Origin: Lates calcarifer
Taxonomy: Eukaryota; Chordata; Actinopteri; Centropomidae
Assembly (NCBI RefSeq): GCF_001640805.2
Contig: NC_066843.1
Coordinates: 11,822,036 to 11,886,035 of the forward strand
Direction: 5' to 3'
Length of the DNA stretch: 64,000 nucleotides
Shown: positions 49,136 to 62,167 of the stretch, in pieces
Position numbering within the stretch: the stretch's first letter is position 1
How the letters are laid out: each line of letters starts with the position of its first letter
Position numbers and translations under genes: made by a program
The notes under the pieces: model-generated
Databases searched by the model: none
What the model saw: the letters and a program-made list of their open reading frames with translations, nothing else
What the model was told of the DNA's origin: nothing

Positions 49136-50170
49136 GAAGTACCATAGTGTATCAAGAGTTCTTGTTTGTGTCTGGGCCAAGCAGATGACAGCACCCTGAG
49201 GTCCTCCCATAAAACAATTAGTAGCTCAAATGTACTGTACACTGTACCCTGTGGAGGCCCTATGAATATTTCATAGTGTGCAAGAGAGAGGCTGCAAGAT
49301 GTAGAGCACTAAGGGTCACTCAAAGTCAGAATGGAGGGGAGAAAGACCTTCATGTAGAGAGCTGTTTCATTAGAGATGTGGAGGTAGAGAGAATGAAGGG
49401 GAATGTATAAATTCAATTCCCTGGCTGCATGATGCTTTGTAAATACAACTGTGAACATGAACATTTTTAGACATTGCGAACTTGGGGTCAATCCACACCT
49501 GTGGCTGCATACGCATACACTACAGATGTACATTTTAGCATGCAGTGTATGTTGTGTTACACATACAATACACCCATATTGCATAAATATTTGCGACATG
49601 AAATTTAAAATCCAGTGATTAAAAACACATTTTTGTTGAAGAATTAGTTGCCCTAGAAAAATGAAATGTTTTTTGAGCAGATACATTCAATGACTCCTAA
49701 TTTCATATTTATACTATAATGTAATTAAAGGATTATACTGGTATTTTACTAGTGGGCTCATTTACCTCTTCTAATTTGTACATTGAGTCTTCCACCATTC
49801 ATTTTGGTGTGACATACAACTGAATATAACACAGCTAAGAACATTCAGTCTGTTCTATTTTTTTGTTAGGGCCATTATCATTGTGTGGTTATGCATTAAA
49901 GAGCATGTGTTGAACTGAAACATCCACCAGGTTAGCAACCATGTGATGGCACCAGATCCAAATTCCAAGACTTGAGAGGCAACTGAAAAACAGCAATGCT
50001 TTTGATCCAAGAAGCTAACAAATTCACATGATAATTTTCATCCTTTCTGCTACAGACAATTTAGAGCAAGATTAAACTTAAATGAAGATATGGCTACCTA
50101 TGTATGGTAGGGAGCAGTGAAGCTGTTCTGGACTCTTGGTTGAAGTCGAGTGTGTATTCTCATCACCAAG

Positions 50171-50202
50171 AACAAAAAAAAACAACAACAACAAAAAAAA
50201 AC
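50171..50202. repeat. A-rich / (CAA)n tract
   Basis: Two A-runs flanking four CAA units. Confidence 0.92.
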
Positions 50203-51484
50203 AGGTCTGATAACATGCTGAGGAGCTAAACTTGGCTGTAAAAAAAAGCATTTATAAAGATAAGTACAGCAGATCATCACTCATATACTCATTATCATAT
50301 GTAGATGCTACTATTACCTGTATTAAATTCAAGTGTGCACCACATTGCAAGGGAAGTGAAGAGAGAGGACTATAGACTCATTGATGTCCCAGTAACAACC
50401 AGGCCACAGCAGATGTGTGTTTGCATGTACACAAAAAGCAAACACAACCTTTTACTGAGACACACTCTCGCCAGTGATCCTTTCATGTCAGGAGTCAATA
50501 TGGGATGCTGTGTCTTTGTTTAAAATTATGGAACAACCCACATATTTAGACGCATATATATAGAACATGAAAAGCTGAAGTGACAACAAAATATAAATTC
50601 ACATATTGTAAAGTTGTTGATTTCAAAAACAGTTCCGCAAACTGACACTCCCACGCTCTCCAATTGTAAATTCACACACATACAAAACATACAGTGCTGA
50701 CACACATGCACACAGCAGAGCCTCTGGCACCACATGACTCATCTCTAAACTTCTGCCCACTTTCAACCTCCTGCTCTGTGACTCCGGGCCAGAGTCTCAG
50801 TGTGTGTCTGTGTGTGAACGGCGAAAAGGCAGAGAAATGCAGTTTGCTCTCAGCATTTTTCACACAACCTCAGTGCCATGTTTGTTTGACAGAAGCCTCC
50901 ACATCCCTCTCCCTTAGCTGCCTATTAACTGTAATTAATGTGCCACAGTACTTTACCTGCTAGCAGTGATATACTCATCTAATACATTGTAAACAGAATT
51001 AAGCAACACAATTCAATCAAGCTGTAGGGGCTGTTCACCACGAGCTGACAAATTCTTCACGCTCTGCGTGATTGCAGTGAAATGAGATCAAAATACATGG
51101 AATGTACACAACAATGGAAAACCTGTTCCTTCTTTTAAATTGAATGACCAGGCTACCTGTATACAACAGCACCAGGCAAACATTACATCCACTTTAACCA
51201 AATGGTTCAATGCACCAGCTAGTTTTCAGTTACTAGCATATTGTTACAGTCCAGACAGTCATCAGACCTCATGGCAGCAAAACATGTGTGTGATATGAGG
51301 TATTAAAAGTCATCTAAATGTAATGACAAAATATACATTTTGTAACTGTACTCCAGAACCAAACATATGCACACACAACACCCCTGGTTGGCAAGACAAC
51401 GCCATTTGTCAGCACCAGAAAAAAAATGTCTAAAAATGACTATTGTAAAGATAAAAGCATTTTATTCCCTGGCATGGTAAAGGT

Positions 51485-51730
51485 TTAGTGAGGTTTAGGC
51501 ACAAAAACAACTTTGTTAGGGTTAAAATTACAACTTCATTAAGGTTAGAGCAGCTTTATTGTTGTGGTTACAATAAGAAACAAATAATTAAGATTGGGGA
51601 ACAATTGTGGTCATGGTTGAAACAAACAAATGTCAGTAGGGAATGTGAAGCAAACCATGGTCTCCCTTGTCAAACTTATTGACCTGTCCAACCATCCGGA
51701 CTTCCTCCGCATTCAGACTTTGTGGCTCTC
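51485..51730 (-). mobile_element. Copy of the 'CCTAAACCTAACCA' repeat family, minus orientation
   Basis: On the + strand it reads GGTTTAGGCACAAAAACAAC, TTTGTTAGGGTTAAAATTAC, TTATTGTTGTGGTTACAATAAG, GGAACAATTGTGGTCATGG and GTTGAAACAAACAAATGTC, then GACCTGTCCAACCATCCGG. This is the complementary form of the elements at 21780 and 24440 and extends further in one direction (the GACCTGTCCAACC tail). The reading frames crossing it (51488-51954) are coincidental. Confidence 0.65.
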
Positions 51731-52589
51731 CAACGGTATCACACTATATCTTCCTTTACTCCCAATGGACATCAGTTCTAATTCCTACAGCTGCCAGAGG
51801 GTTCTGTTACTTAAACACATTTGTTAAAACATCTGATGCTGTCGATTTTCTTGCGAGGGCGGTCTTTGAGGGAGAAAGGGGATCCACATGCATTCAGACA
51901 CTGAAGTCATCAACCACAAACATTGGATCAACAAATTATAGAAATGTATCCTGAGAATGTTCATATGTTAAAAAAAAACCCTAACTCATGGTGAAAAGCC
52001 GCTTCAACGTTGAGACTTCATTAAACCAGTGGCACACCCTTGAAATACATACTTCAGTGCGTCAGAGGTTAAGAGACGCTGTCCTCATGAGGCACAGGAT
52101 GATTCCTGTAATGATCAAGTCCATGTACCTGGAATTGTTCCATTGTCCTCACTGATTTGTCCTCCAAGGCATAAGTGACTACAAGATAAATCAATTTGCC
52201 ATCATTGGGAACCTTCAACTCTCTGTGCCCATTCAACTCCCTCCATCAGACTCCTACTGCTACCATTCTTTCACATGATTCATTGAGGTCCTTTCCTTAT
52301 GGGGCATGGGAGGTTAAAAACAAAACAGTCGTAGTGTGTCCCCTTGATAGACTTATCTTGATAAAGGAGCTTTACCTTGGTTTAACCTATTTTTTCCCCT
52401 CAGGCCATATGCTACTAGGACAATATGACTACCTGACAATCCAGCGCAGCCATCCCCACCAATCTAGAGACAGCAGTGGTTTAGTAGAGAGAGAGGAAAA
52501 TGATGAAAATATTTTCAGAGGCAGCGATGCAAGGCCACTTGAATTAGGGTGCTAATGTAGCGTTGCCCATAAGTGCGAAATGGCATTGA

Positions 52590-52605
52590 GGCAGCGTGCG
52601 CTGCC
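52590..52605. repeat. GC-rich inverted repeat
   Basis: GGCAGCG and CGCTGCC flank a 2-base TG centre: 7-base perfect arms, GC-rich in an AT-rich region. The block also has GCGTTGCC at 52559 and 52610, so the motif is partly repeated. Confidence 0.88.
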
Positions 52606-52714
52606 AGCGGCGTTGCCATTAGGGCTCATTTTCCACTCTTAATGGCACAGGCACCTTGTTTAATAAGCATGGATTACAGGTCATAAAGGGCAATGGAGCA
52701 CAGAGAGCCACGCA

Positions 52715-52870
52715 GGCTGGGAGAAGGATAAAGGCAGGGAGGCGAGAGGTAGGGATGGCCTGAGGAGAGAAGAGAGATGAGAGGGTAGAAGAACTAAGGA
52801 CAGAGAAGAGAAAGATATGATGACAGAAGGGGATACATGACAAGGGAAAAGGAGAAAAAGAGAGAGGCTA
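52715..52870. repeat. Purine-rich (GA) tract
   Basis: About 155 bases in which the + strand is overwhelmingly A and G (GGGAGGCGAGAGGTAGGGA, GAGGAGAGAAGAGAGATGAG, AGAGAAGAGAAAG, GGGAAAAGGAGAAAAAGAGA) with scattered T and C. The minus-strand ORFs rich in Ser, Leu and Phe (52619-52843, 52681-52881) are translations of this tract and not genes. Confidence 0.85.
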
Positions 52871-52976
52871 ACATCAAACATCTATTGTAGGTCAGTGCAT
52901 GTCAACAGCCCATACACTGCAAGAAGATCTGGGTTTTTGATAGTGATCAGGACTATGTATTATCAAGAAACTTAGA

Positions 52977-53345
52977 GTTAGAGGTGCTATATGTAAGTTT
53001 TTGCTTTCACTAGTACTAGTAATAGTAAACATTAGCATGAACAACTGTTTACTATTACATCTACAAGCAACATTCCTTAACTTCGCCAGGAGCTCTCTCC
53101 AGCAGTGGAGTGCAGCACTAATGTTAACACTTGTTTTGCTTCTAGTTATATCACTTCTTTTCTTCTGCTGAAGTTAGCATGCTAACCAGCGAGCCCCGGC
53201 CCATCCTGTCTCATAATACCACTTTGCAATAATGAGTCTCTGTAGCGTTCAGTCTGGCCTCGGTCCAACATGAGAGGATGAAGAAGTATCCCTGCTCAGA
53301 GGGCCTATTCTAACCTCATCTTGTAAATCCAGTGATTGCTGAAGC
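52977..53345 (+). mobile_element. Probable percomorph interspersed repeat, unclassified
   Basis: Phrases I remember from other percomorph sequences occur in order: GAGGTGCTATATGTAAGTTT, ATTAGCATGAACAACTG, AGCTCTCTCCAGCAGTGGA, GTTAGCATGCTAACC, ATACCACTTTGCAATAATGA, TCGGTCCAACATGAGAGGAT, TAAATCCAGTGATTGCTGA. No ORF of interest is present and the class and exact edges are unknown. Confidence 0.5.
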
Positions 53346-53918
53346 TCTTGGTGAGTGAATAGTCTATTTCATGCGGTAAGCTTGAAATTCCTACTGATCC
53401 TCATCAAAAGATCAAACAGCCAGAACGTCTACTTTTCATATACTTTGGATAAAATACAATGAATCCAAGATTTTCACGTAACCTGCTGCATGTGAGCTCG
53501 ATCTACTGTCTTGATTATTTGTTAGGTTTACTAAGTGTGTTTTTCCAGTTGTTGAGCTAGAGACAGGTTTCCATTAATTTTAGAGTAATCATAACTGTGA
53601 ACATATATAATATTGCTTTACCATTACATGCACAGTAACATTGCTGAAAGTGTGTCTACCCCGGTTTACAGTGCAGTCTCCAAACAGAATAGGAAAACTT
53701 TTTTTTTCTGACGCAACAAATTATGCTAAAAGTACAAATAGTGGAATCTGTGAATATCTGTATTGTCTGGTAACTGCTCGCCCAGTGCTCTTTTAAGTGT
53801 GCTTCAAACTTTTGATTACATGTTACAGCTTTAGTCTGTAGTGCCTGTTTTGAATGTAGGGAACCATCCACTTATGCTGATGGTACTTTTCTATTCTGAG
53901 CATGTCATTCATTCAAGC

Positions 53919-53937
53919 AAAAAAAAAAAAAAAAAAA
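53919..53937. repeat. Poly(A) run of 19
   Basis: A pure A run followed directly by TTTTTT and AAATAAAA; it could be a decayed retroposon tail. Confidence 0.93.
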
Positions 53938-56900
53938 TTTTTTAAATAAAAATGGATTGATAGAACTCAATATAAGCCTCTTGGTATTATCTTAGAAAAT
54001 AAGGAAAATGTGACTGTGTTATCCTTAAATTGCATCCCATTGCTGTTCCTCATGAAAATAGACATTAGAGTATAAATTACTTTGTGAAGTTTCCCACATT
54101 TCCCCACTGGCTGAGGATTATGCTGTGTTGAGGAATTCAGAGAGGATCACTGATGTCGTGGATGGAAATCTGAGACGTGTCTGCTCCCTCTCTCTCCTAT
54201 ACTTTCCACATTCTCTCTCTCCAAGGCATTGATGGATTTTTTTTTTTCATCATTAAGGGACAAGCAATTTCACACAGGCAACTTTAAAAGGAAAATGAAA
54301 ATCGAGTTTAAGTTTGTATGGCACAAATGTTGTTTTGCTGTGTTTGGAGTCAGTGCAGGCAAAGATGCACAACACATAAAGACAGTAACCACTGTAGCAC
54401 AGGTGACAGATGCAACACTGATGGAAACCAAATCTAAATCTGTGATCACACACAAGCTCGAGCTCACGAACACAGGCACACACACGCCTCACCCATCATC
54501 CAGCTCGTTTTTCAACCCTCAGGCTCTGTGCCAATTAGCTCACACCAGAGGATATTAATTTCATCCATGGCACAGTGGGAAATCATAGACACCACTATTA
54601 TTCACTTGTCATGTCTTAATGTTAACCCCATGCTGGGCTCATTAAGGATTCATCATGTTATTCAGGGCATAAACAGACTTTTTACAACCTGTTGATGAAC
54701 TTGGAATCCAATAACGGCTGTTATCCATGGTACTCATCTGGGTCTAGTCAAACAGTGATGGATTAGATATGTTGGTGCAGTAGAGGGTGGTGGAATACAA
54801 ACTGAGGTGAGGGACTGGAGTGGTGTAATGGACCTTTTAGCCCTTTGGAAGTCATTGAGGTTACTTCAGGTTTGGATCAAGGTGGAGCTCAGTGTTGCAT
54901 ATGAGTAATTTCATAGCTTTAATTCAATATTTCATTTGGATTAAGATTATTATGTCCACAGTGTTTATAATTTTCCAAATAATCAATTTTAATCTCACAT
55001 CTGGCAGCCTCTCAGTCAAATACAGACGCATCTGCACACAAATGCATACACAAAGCTGCACTCCATCTATTACATCTCATCGGCTTTTAGAAGATTATGA
55101 TAAAACGTACAACTCATCAGACTAATAGAAAAATGCAGAAAGTCCAGAATAGTATCATAAAAGATCCTTCACCAGCTGATTTACTGATTAAAATGTGTCA
55201 TCCAGCGACAACATCTGCAGTTAGGATACAGTTTTTCAATGTTTTATATTTCATTATGCAGTAGCAAAGTCTGCCCATCATGAAGTCTGTTTTATTTGCC
55301 TTGGATGAAATTAGAAGCATATTCCAGCGCCCTCAGGGTAATTTACACTTAAAGTTGCCTAAATCTGCTCCGTCTACAAATGAGGACAAGATAGAAGAGA
55401 TTGGAGTCCCACAGAGGGCTCCACAACAAAGAAGAAAAAAGGCAAAATGAGAACTCCTCAAGACAAGTGCAGTAATTAGATATCAACTTTAGAATCTAGA
55501 TGAAAATTAGAGCAATATGAATCTGCATGCGAGTAGATGAAAAGGTGGGTGTTTGTTTGTGACAGAGTCTTGTTTAATCACAAATTTGCAGCTTTGGTTA
55601 TAACTCCACTTTAGAAATTATTTCTTGGAGGCAGTAGGCGTTCACACCTCTCTGTTCTCTCCATATGAAAACTCCATGGCAACTCTCGCTCTCTTTTGAC
55701 AATGGTGGAAAAATAAAATAATGTGCTTGATATAATCTTAAAGTTTCTTTGCTTGAACTCTTCTCCAAGCGTGGTAATGTGTCAAGGGCAGAGTTTTACT
55801 TAAATCATGTCCAGTAATTGTTTGCCTGAAAGACGCAACACTATTCTGTTCCTGAAATTAACTCATTGTCAAACTGAGAGAGGAAAACACACATTGGGAA
55901 ATTAAATTATAGATGTTATTTCTCAATTCTCTAGCTCTGTAAGTTATATGAATAGATCTGCATTCACCTGTTATGACAGAAGTAGCACAGCCTCCTACAC
56001 AAGTGAAAACATAAAAGACTCAGAGTCGACAGTCATGCTAAAGACTCAGTGAGGCTGTGCATAGACATAATGGAGATGTTGAGATACTTAAGTCTGGATC
56101 AAAGTTCTGGACCCATTGACAGACAGATGGACATTGTCATATATAGAGCCATATCATCAGCATTTCTAAAAAATTTAAATATTAACCTATTACTGTACTC
56201 CCTCATTATTTTTATTTTGTTTAATCCTTTATTAAAACGGGTAGTCTCATGAGATAACTTTGAGGAGAAATCTGTGTACAAAAATAAACATGAACAGTTT
56301 AAATATGAGCAGACAGAAAAATCACACATACACCCAAATTATAGTAGTATTACATAAAGAAAAGCAACTGAAAGTGACTCAACATATAATTGCTTATCAT
56401 TTGACTACTGACCCAGTCATAACCAAATTACTCACATAAGTGAGTTACATGTCCGTATTAGGTTGTTAGTGTCCAAACTGCACATTCACAATGGCTGCAC
56501 CAACATATGGTGTCAATAGCCCTGTAAACCGACAATGTTCACAGTTGCTTAATCGCTGCTTCTTGGCTCTCAGCTGAAACTCTCTGTCACTCCATATTAT
56601 CAGCATCACAGCACATTCATTTACATAATACTGTATGTCAAGTGTTTTAAAGATACAGACACATTTCATTGTTTCAGAGAATCACGGCAAAGCACGATTG
56701 CGCATACGGTTATTTACTGTAGCTGAAGCTAATCCACAGTATCCTGCAGCTGGCTACGGAGAGATAGCTGTAACTGTGTGAAATTTACCAGACTCTCTCT
56801 CTCACAACTCACAAACACACACACAGACAAATGTGACAGACTGACAGACACACTCATGCACACATAATGACACACAAAGCCACAGTGTGTTGACGTGGGC

Positions 56901-59900
56901 GACTAAAATCATTTGTTTAGCGTCTTGCTGCTTGTGTTTGAAGCACCTGACTGCAGCCCAGGTTTGCTATCCTTCAAATAGAGTCCTGCATGTTCAACAT
57001 TTATGAGATGCGAGAAATGAACCCTGAGGAGTGTCTGTCATCGCATTATGCTGACGCCTTCAACAAAAGATGGTGGAAACGCTCACTAACTGGACCCCCC
57101 GCGGTGTCACACATATTTGTGATGGATAACAGCAGACTCTCACAATCTGTTCTCTCACCTCCCCTCTCAAGAAAGAGGGGAGATCAAATTAGTTAATCCC
57201 CACGAAAAAAAACTTTTTTTCCCCGCCACTTTTAGCGTGTTCAGCACAAAGTGTTGATCAATGCTGTTAGATAGCTCGTCTTATACCCTAAGCCCTGGCA
57301 CCACTTCACATCAGATGAAAGTGATGACGATTTGCTGTGAATCAGCATTTAGCCATCTACGCAACCTTGGGACGGCAGCAGACCTGTAACCTTTAGATCC
57401 CACTGTACACAATCTTCCACCTCCTGGTGAAAGTAGCAGCAAAAGTTCTATGCAGCCAAGTTACAACTTTCTTACTTTTTGATTTATGTAAGCATTACAT
57501 CAAACATCACATACCACAAGTAGTCCCCTTCAACTCCTTCCCTACAGGGTGGTTACAAAACATGTTTTAGCTTGCAAATTAGGAAACATAATCTCTTAAC
57601 CAGTTGTAAAGTGATTATGAACTGGTGCCCACCACTGCTCTCCAAATTTTTAATGCATTTGGATGACAGACTTTTTGGATTGTTATCTCTGTTTTTTTCT
57701 GACAAGGCAACAGATGAAGTCATAACGCAGGTCACTGATGGGTTTCCTCCAGGCCACAGCTGTCATCTCCAGCTCTGTTCAGAAAGCAAAAAGAACATGC
57801 TAACTGCTATTGCAACTAAATTCCCCGGCATTATGGATGACGCTTATAGCAACAAATTGCGAGAGGCCATGCGTAGTATTAAAAGAAGGGAGGGAAGATG
57901 GTTTGAATGAAACATGAAAGGAAGATGGTGTGTTGCTTGTATTTCTGTGTGTGTGTGGTATACAAGTTTTTCCTCTCCCAAGCAGGGCATATTATAATCA
58001 GCTTGGAGCCTGGGGATTCAGGGAGTGAACAACATGAGCAGAAGCAGAGCTGGTGGGCCCGGATTTGCCTGGATCAGACAACGATGGAAGAAAAAAAAAG
58101 TATTCCTCTGTGTGTTAGAAATACAGAACAATACATGAGCTATAGACCTGCCCAACCTGTGTTATTATCTTACTTCCCGTCTAATAAAGTATAAAGTTTT
58201 TCCAAGAGTTTGGTGTATGTGCACCTATGTTTGTGTGTCTCAGTACATACTGACATTGTGCAAGTCTCTGTGTGTGAGATAAAGAGACAGAAGCAGGATA
58301 TAATGGCTGAGACAGGAAGTCTAGTTAAATGCCTTGGCCTTGGGAAGAAGCCTGCAGGAATCACTGGGCTGTCAACCTGCCAGGACCTTAGGGACCAGCT
58401 GGTGCCCGGGAGGCTTCACTCACAAGCTGCAGGGAGAAGAGAGCTTTGATGCTACTCGTCTATTATGAGCAACAGTCAACTTGCTGCTTGTAGAAATAGG
58501 GTATTAAGGGGTGCAGAGATGGCTACTCATTAGTGAATGTGACATAAATGTGGGTTTTGTTGTGCTACGTTCTGTTACACAGTTAATTCACAACAATGTT
58601 TCTGTTGTGGTTTAATGACTTTTAGAAACATGTCCCTCTCACTCATTTGTGCTGACACACAAGTGCAGAGTGCTACTTGCCCAGTCTGATGGACACTGAT
58701 GGGCTTTTCACAGTGTGCATTTTATTTATACTGGGACAACAGAAAGGCAGACACTGTTTGCTGGTGCTTGGTACATCTCTCTTAGCACCTTAACTAGTCC
58801 ACATACTGAACAACAAACAAAATACATCACACTACTATTCATGAGCTAAGCATTTAGTGAAAAAAAATTAAACTTAGTGACAGAAAGGAAGGAACAAGAC
58901 CGTAATTTTTTATAAGCCATGACAGTCTTGGCACTATGAGAAAGTGTAGCAGTTACTCTTATTGTTTGATTGTTGTAGTTTGATCAAGAAATCCTGCCAT
59001 CTGTACTATCACTGAAGAAACAAAGCTTATTTATGTCCTTGCGAGTATCATTATTCATTTTCTGGTTTCAACTGAAAGATTCTGTTGCTTTGCTAAAAAT
59101 TACTACATGTAGACATCTTAACCTCTGATTTGAGGTGAGAAACTTTCCCCCACATTTTGTGTACAGGGGGACTTTAAATTGAGCCACAACAAATAGATTA
59201 GCTACACTCTTTTTCTATTTTACGAATATATAATAACACACATCATGATACTGATTCTTGTCTGAACTATCCTTGTTCTTGCAGCTGGTCAGTGCTGATG
59301 TATTGAGGATGAACAGCTGAACGACAAATGATGTTACAGAGAATGGGAAGGGATCAATTGTAACACTTTCTTATGTTCTCTCTCATTATTTCCTGTCATG
59401 AAAACTGTGATCACACATGACTGTCAGGAGCAAATCCAGCATATGTTACTGTCTGCTGTTAAAATGCATCAGTCTGCCACTTGGCAGAGACCAAAGATTA
59501 GACTGACACTCATCACACCCAATCTGTGATATATAGGATCTGATCCCAGCCTCCAATAACCAATTTCACTGACACACACACACACTGTACACACATACTG
59601 GTGGCATATCCCATCTCTGCATCTCTGTCAAACTACCTGGGGACCTTCATTCGCTGCCTCATATATCACCTAGATAACAAAATACTTGGGGGGCTGCCCA
59701 TTCCGTTGCCTGACAATGTCAATAACAAATGGAGTGTCTTCCTGTATCCAATTATAAATAATGTAGCATCTTTACAAGAAGATAAAGCATCTGATTCTTA
59801 TCACGCGATAGAGATCAATCAGAAAATATATTAAATAACCTTCTCATCTTTTTCAGTTTTCTTCCAGCTGGGGCTGTCGTTTCGGTAGCTCGGAGGTAGA

Positions 59901-60197
59901 GAACGAGAGAGGTGGAGGATAAGAAGGGTAGGAAACAGGGAAAGATAACTACTCTGACCTTGGAGAGGTAATCCTATAGATACAGGTGTGACTGGAGCGG
60001 TTACCAGGCTCTACTGCTGCCATGATTTGAGAATGTTTGCATATTTGATTTAGCAGAAATCTATTATTAATATAAAAGATGAGTACTTTCAGTATATGAC
60101 CTTATAGTAAGCTTTTTTCACTACTTTGAATAGACTGAAAGAACATGGGTGTAACATTATGACCTGATAACTGAGTGCAGGAACACTTTTACCATCA

Positions 60198-60221
60198 TTT
60201 CTTTCTTTCTTTCTTTCTTTC
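60198..60221. repeat. (TTTC)6 microsatellite
   Basis: Six perfect tetranucleotide units. Confidence 0.96.
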
Positions 60222-60230
60222 ACTCATTAT

Positions 60231-60265
60231 TATTGGTACTGTTATTCCATATTGGTACTGTTATT
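60231..60265. repeat. 19-bp tandem duplication
   Basis: TATTGGTACTGTTATT occurs at 60231-60246 and again at 60250-60265, separated by CCA, directly after the TTTC microsatellite. Confidence 0.95.
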
Positions 60266-62114
60266 GAATATCATCCCTACCATCCCACTGGTCAATCATT
60301 TGAGAGTTACATAATGTGTAAGTATGCGTGGGTGTGCGTTTGTGTGTGCAGTCATGTAGGTATAGATATGCATACTGTGGGAATATGTAGAAATGACATG
60401 AGTAGTTATACATTTATCAGTGTATTTGGTCTAAGTGCTACAGTACGGAGACAGAGAGGGGAATGCCCAGCTGTATACAGTGCTCAGTGATGCTATCGAG
60501 TTCAGAAGGGTGTAATAAAATAAAGTATGCAGACAGCCTTATCAAAGCGTCATGGTAATTAAACACATACAGTAGAAGAGCACAGAGGCTGAGGAGTGAG
60601 TGGAACAGGGAGGAGGGGCACAGTGGAAGGAGGAGACACATTATAGTGTAGTATTAACAGAAAATCCTTTCCCAGCAAACCATCTGGCAAAGGCTCATAC
60701 TGAAAACCTCATCCAGTGTGATTTGAGTAGGTGTGTAATGGTTTTACGGTGACTTCTGAGCTAACCAGCACAGTGGCTGATCCATTTATTAATTATTAAC
60801 AATATTATTGTTTGGTTAAGTGAAAACATGAAATTAAGACAGGATAAAGCTTGATAAACTCTTCACAGTGAAAGATATAGAACATCATAATCATTCTTGA
60901 AACAACATAAAAACAAATTCCTTAAATAGGTTGTGTTGTTACTGCAAGCAAATCAACTCATGGTGTGCCAAGACTTTCTTTTAAGTTGATCAAAGAAAAT
61001 TGTGGCTGTAAGACATCAAGACACACATCAATACAGAAATCTTCAGTGAAACCCATGTTTAAGTCCTTAGATATATTAGCTCTAACAGTCTGTTGGTTCT
61101 TTATTATTTAAAGCAAATAAAAAGAAACTAAAGCAGAAAGCAGAAAAGAAATATTAAAGAAGAAAAGAGTGTGTCTTTGTGAAATTTTACCGTAGATTTC
61201 TTTCATGTTTGGCAAACATTTGATCCTTTAAAGAACAATTGATCCTCTACAGAATGTCTGGTGAGTCACACTATTTGCCTTCGTCATATTACACTCTACA
61301 GACGTCCTGGCTCAGAACAAATAATGGGGCGCCACAATTCCCAATTCATATTTTTAAAGCAAAGCAATCAATAGATTCATACGAGAATGTGTGTAAGTTG
61401 TTCAGACGTAAGACACATACAGGCCTTGTGCCGTCACCGAGGGACTTCTCCTGAGAAGTTTGAAATGGAAAAAGAGAAACTGGGAGAATTTATCTCACTT
61501 CGCCAGGTCATTTCCTGAACATTCACCTTGGACACGGAGCCACTGACCACAGCTTTGAAATTATGTTGTCAGATCCTGAGGGGCAGACAACAACCCCCCA
61601 CCCCAAGGTCAAACAGTGAAGTGTACTGTATATTCTCTGTTTCACAAAGATGAAAAACCTCCGGAGGGCAGTTAATCCAAGACCCGGGTGATATCCCCCT
61701 GACCTTGAGCCGCCACAATACACCCATGAGACCTGCATTGTTAGCATGCATCGCAGAGACGCTCTACAGTCACAGGCTATACAGACCCCGACAACAACGT
61801 GCAAAGTAAACAACATTTCTACCTGGACTAATGACGCATGATGGACCATTGATTTGAGGCTGAGCAAAACGTCAATATTACCTCATGGTGGAGATGGAGC
61901 ACAAGTGACGTGGGTGTTGATTTTTTTAAGCCAATCACTGGGGGAATTTATCATTTTGGCCTTTGATATGAGGAGGCTGGAGCAGGGCCAAGTTGAAACA
62001 CTGCCACTGTGAAAACGATGAGCTGTAGCGGCGAGGTGACAGGTTCGATTGTCCAGCCGTGCAAACTAGACAGGGCTCATCAGGATGCTTGGTGTGTGCA
62101 AGTGTTTTTCTGTC

Positions 62115-62116
<2 letters not shown>

Positions 62117-62156
<40 letters not shown>

Positions 62157-62167
62157 TGTGTGTGTGT
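62117..62167. repeat. (TG)n microsatellite, one interruption
   Basis: About 19 TG units, a single TC interruption, then further TG units. The 155-codon ORF at 62059-62526 is long only because it crosses this run. Confidence 0.96.

Larger units (their letters stand above)
44396..51484. other. Long non-coding stretch, no gene seen
   Basis: No supported exon. A/G-rich and poly(A) tracts lie at 46210, 49112 and 50171 and a short (CA)7 at 47097. Positions 44590-44790 (GTTGAGTTCAGCCCTGAAAT, GTGAGTCATCAGCCTCGGCT) are less AT-rich than the surroundings, and 50880-50960 carry CTGTAATTAATGTGCC. The ORF at 48482-48763 (+, 93 codons) has one hydrophobic stretch but no family resemblance. Confidence 0.5.
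51731..52976. other. Non-coding sequence with a GC-rich palindrome and a purine tract
   Basis: No supported exon; the ORF of 119 codons at 52196-52555 (+) has no domain. Positions 52560-52680 stand out as the least AT-rich and most conserved-looking block of the right half (palindrome listed separately, then CATTTTCCACTCTTAATGGC and TTTAATAAGCATGGATTACA). Confidence 0.5.
53346..62116. other. Long non-coding stretch, no gene seen
   Basis: No supported exon. A poly(A)19 lies at 53919-53937. Positions 54510-54680 (CCAATTAGCTCACACCAGAG, ATTAATTTCATCC, CATTAAGGATTCATC) are candidate conserved DNA by composition. The ORF at 57572-57910 (+, 112 codons) and the ORF at 57907-58194 have acceptor-like sequence on their left but no usable donor. 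A short-period duplication and a TTTC microsatellite lie at 60198-60265. Confidence 0.5.

Noticed and set aside
57572..57910. 112-codon + strand ORF with a hydrophilic, exon-like C-terminal half
   Set aside because: Acceptor-like pyrimidine tract is present but the frame that follows it stops, and there is no donor or partner exon.
61527..61575. Minus-strand 49-base segment with an acceptor (TCTGCCCCTCAG) and a donor (CCAAG|GTGAAT)
   Set aside because: Only 49 bases, one open frame, no neighbouring exon to join, and no resemblance to a known protein.
62020..62070. Possible tRNA-like B-box (GGTTCGATT) near 62040
   Set aside because: It does not continue as the GGTTCGANTCC consensus, and no A-box at the right distance or cloverleaf is evident.
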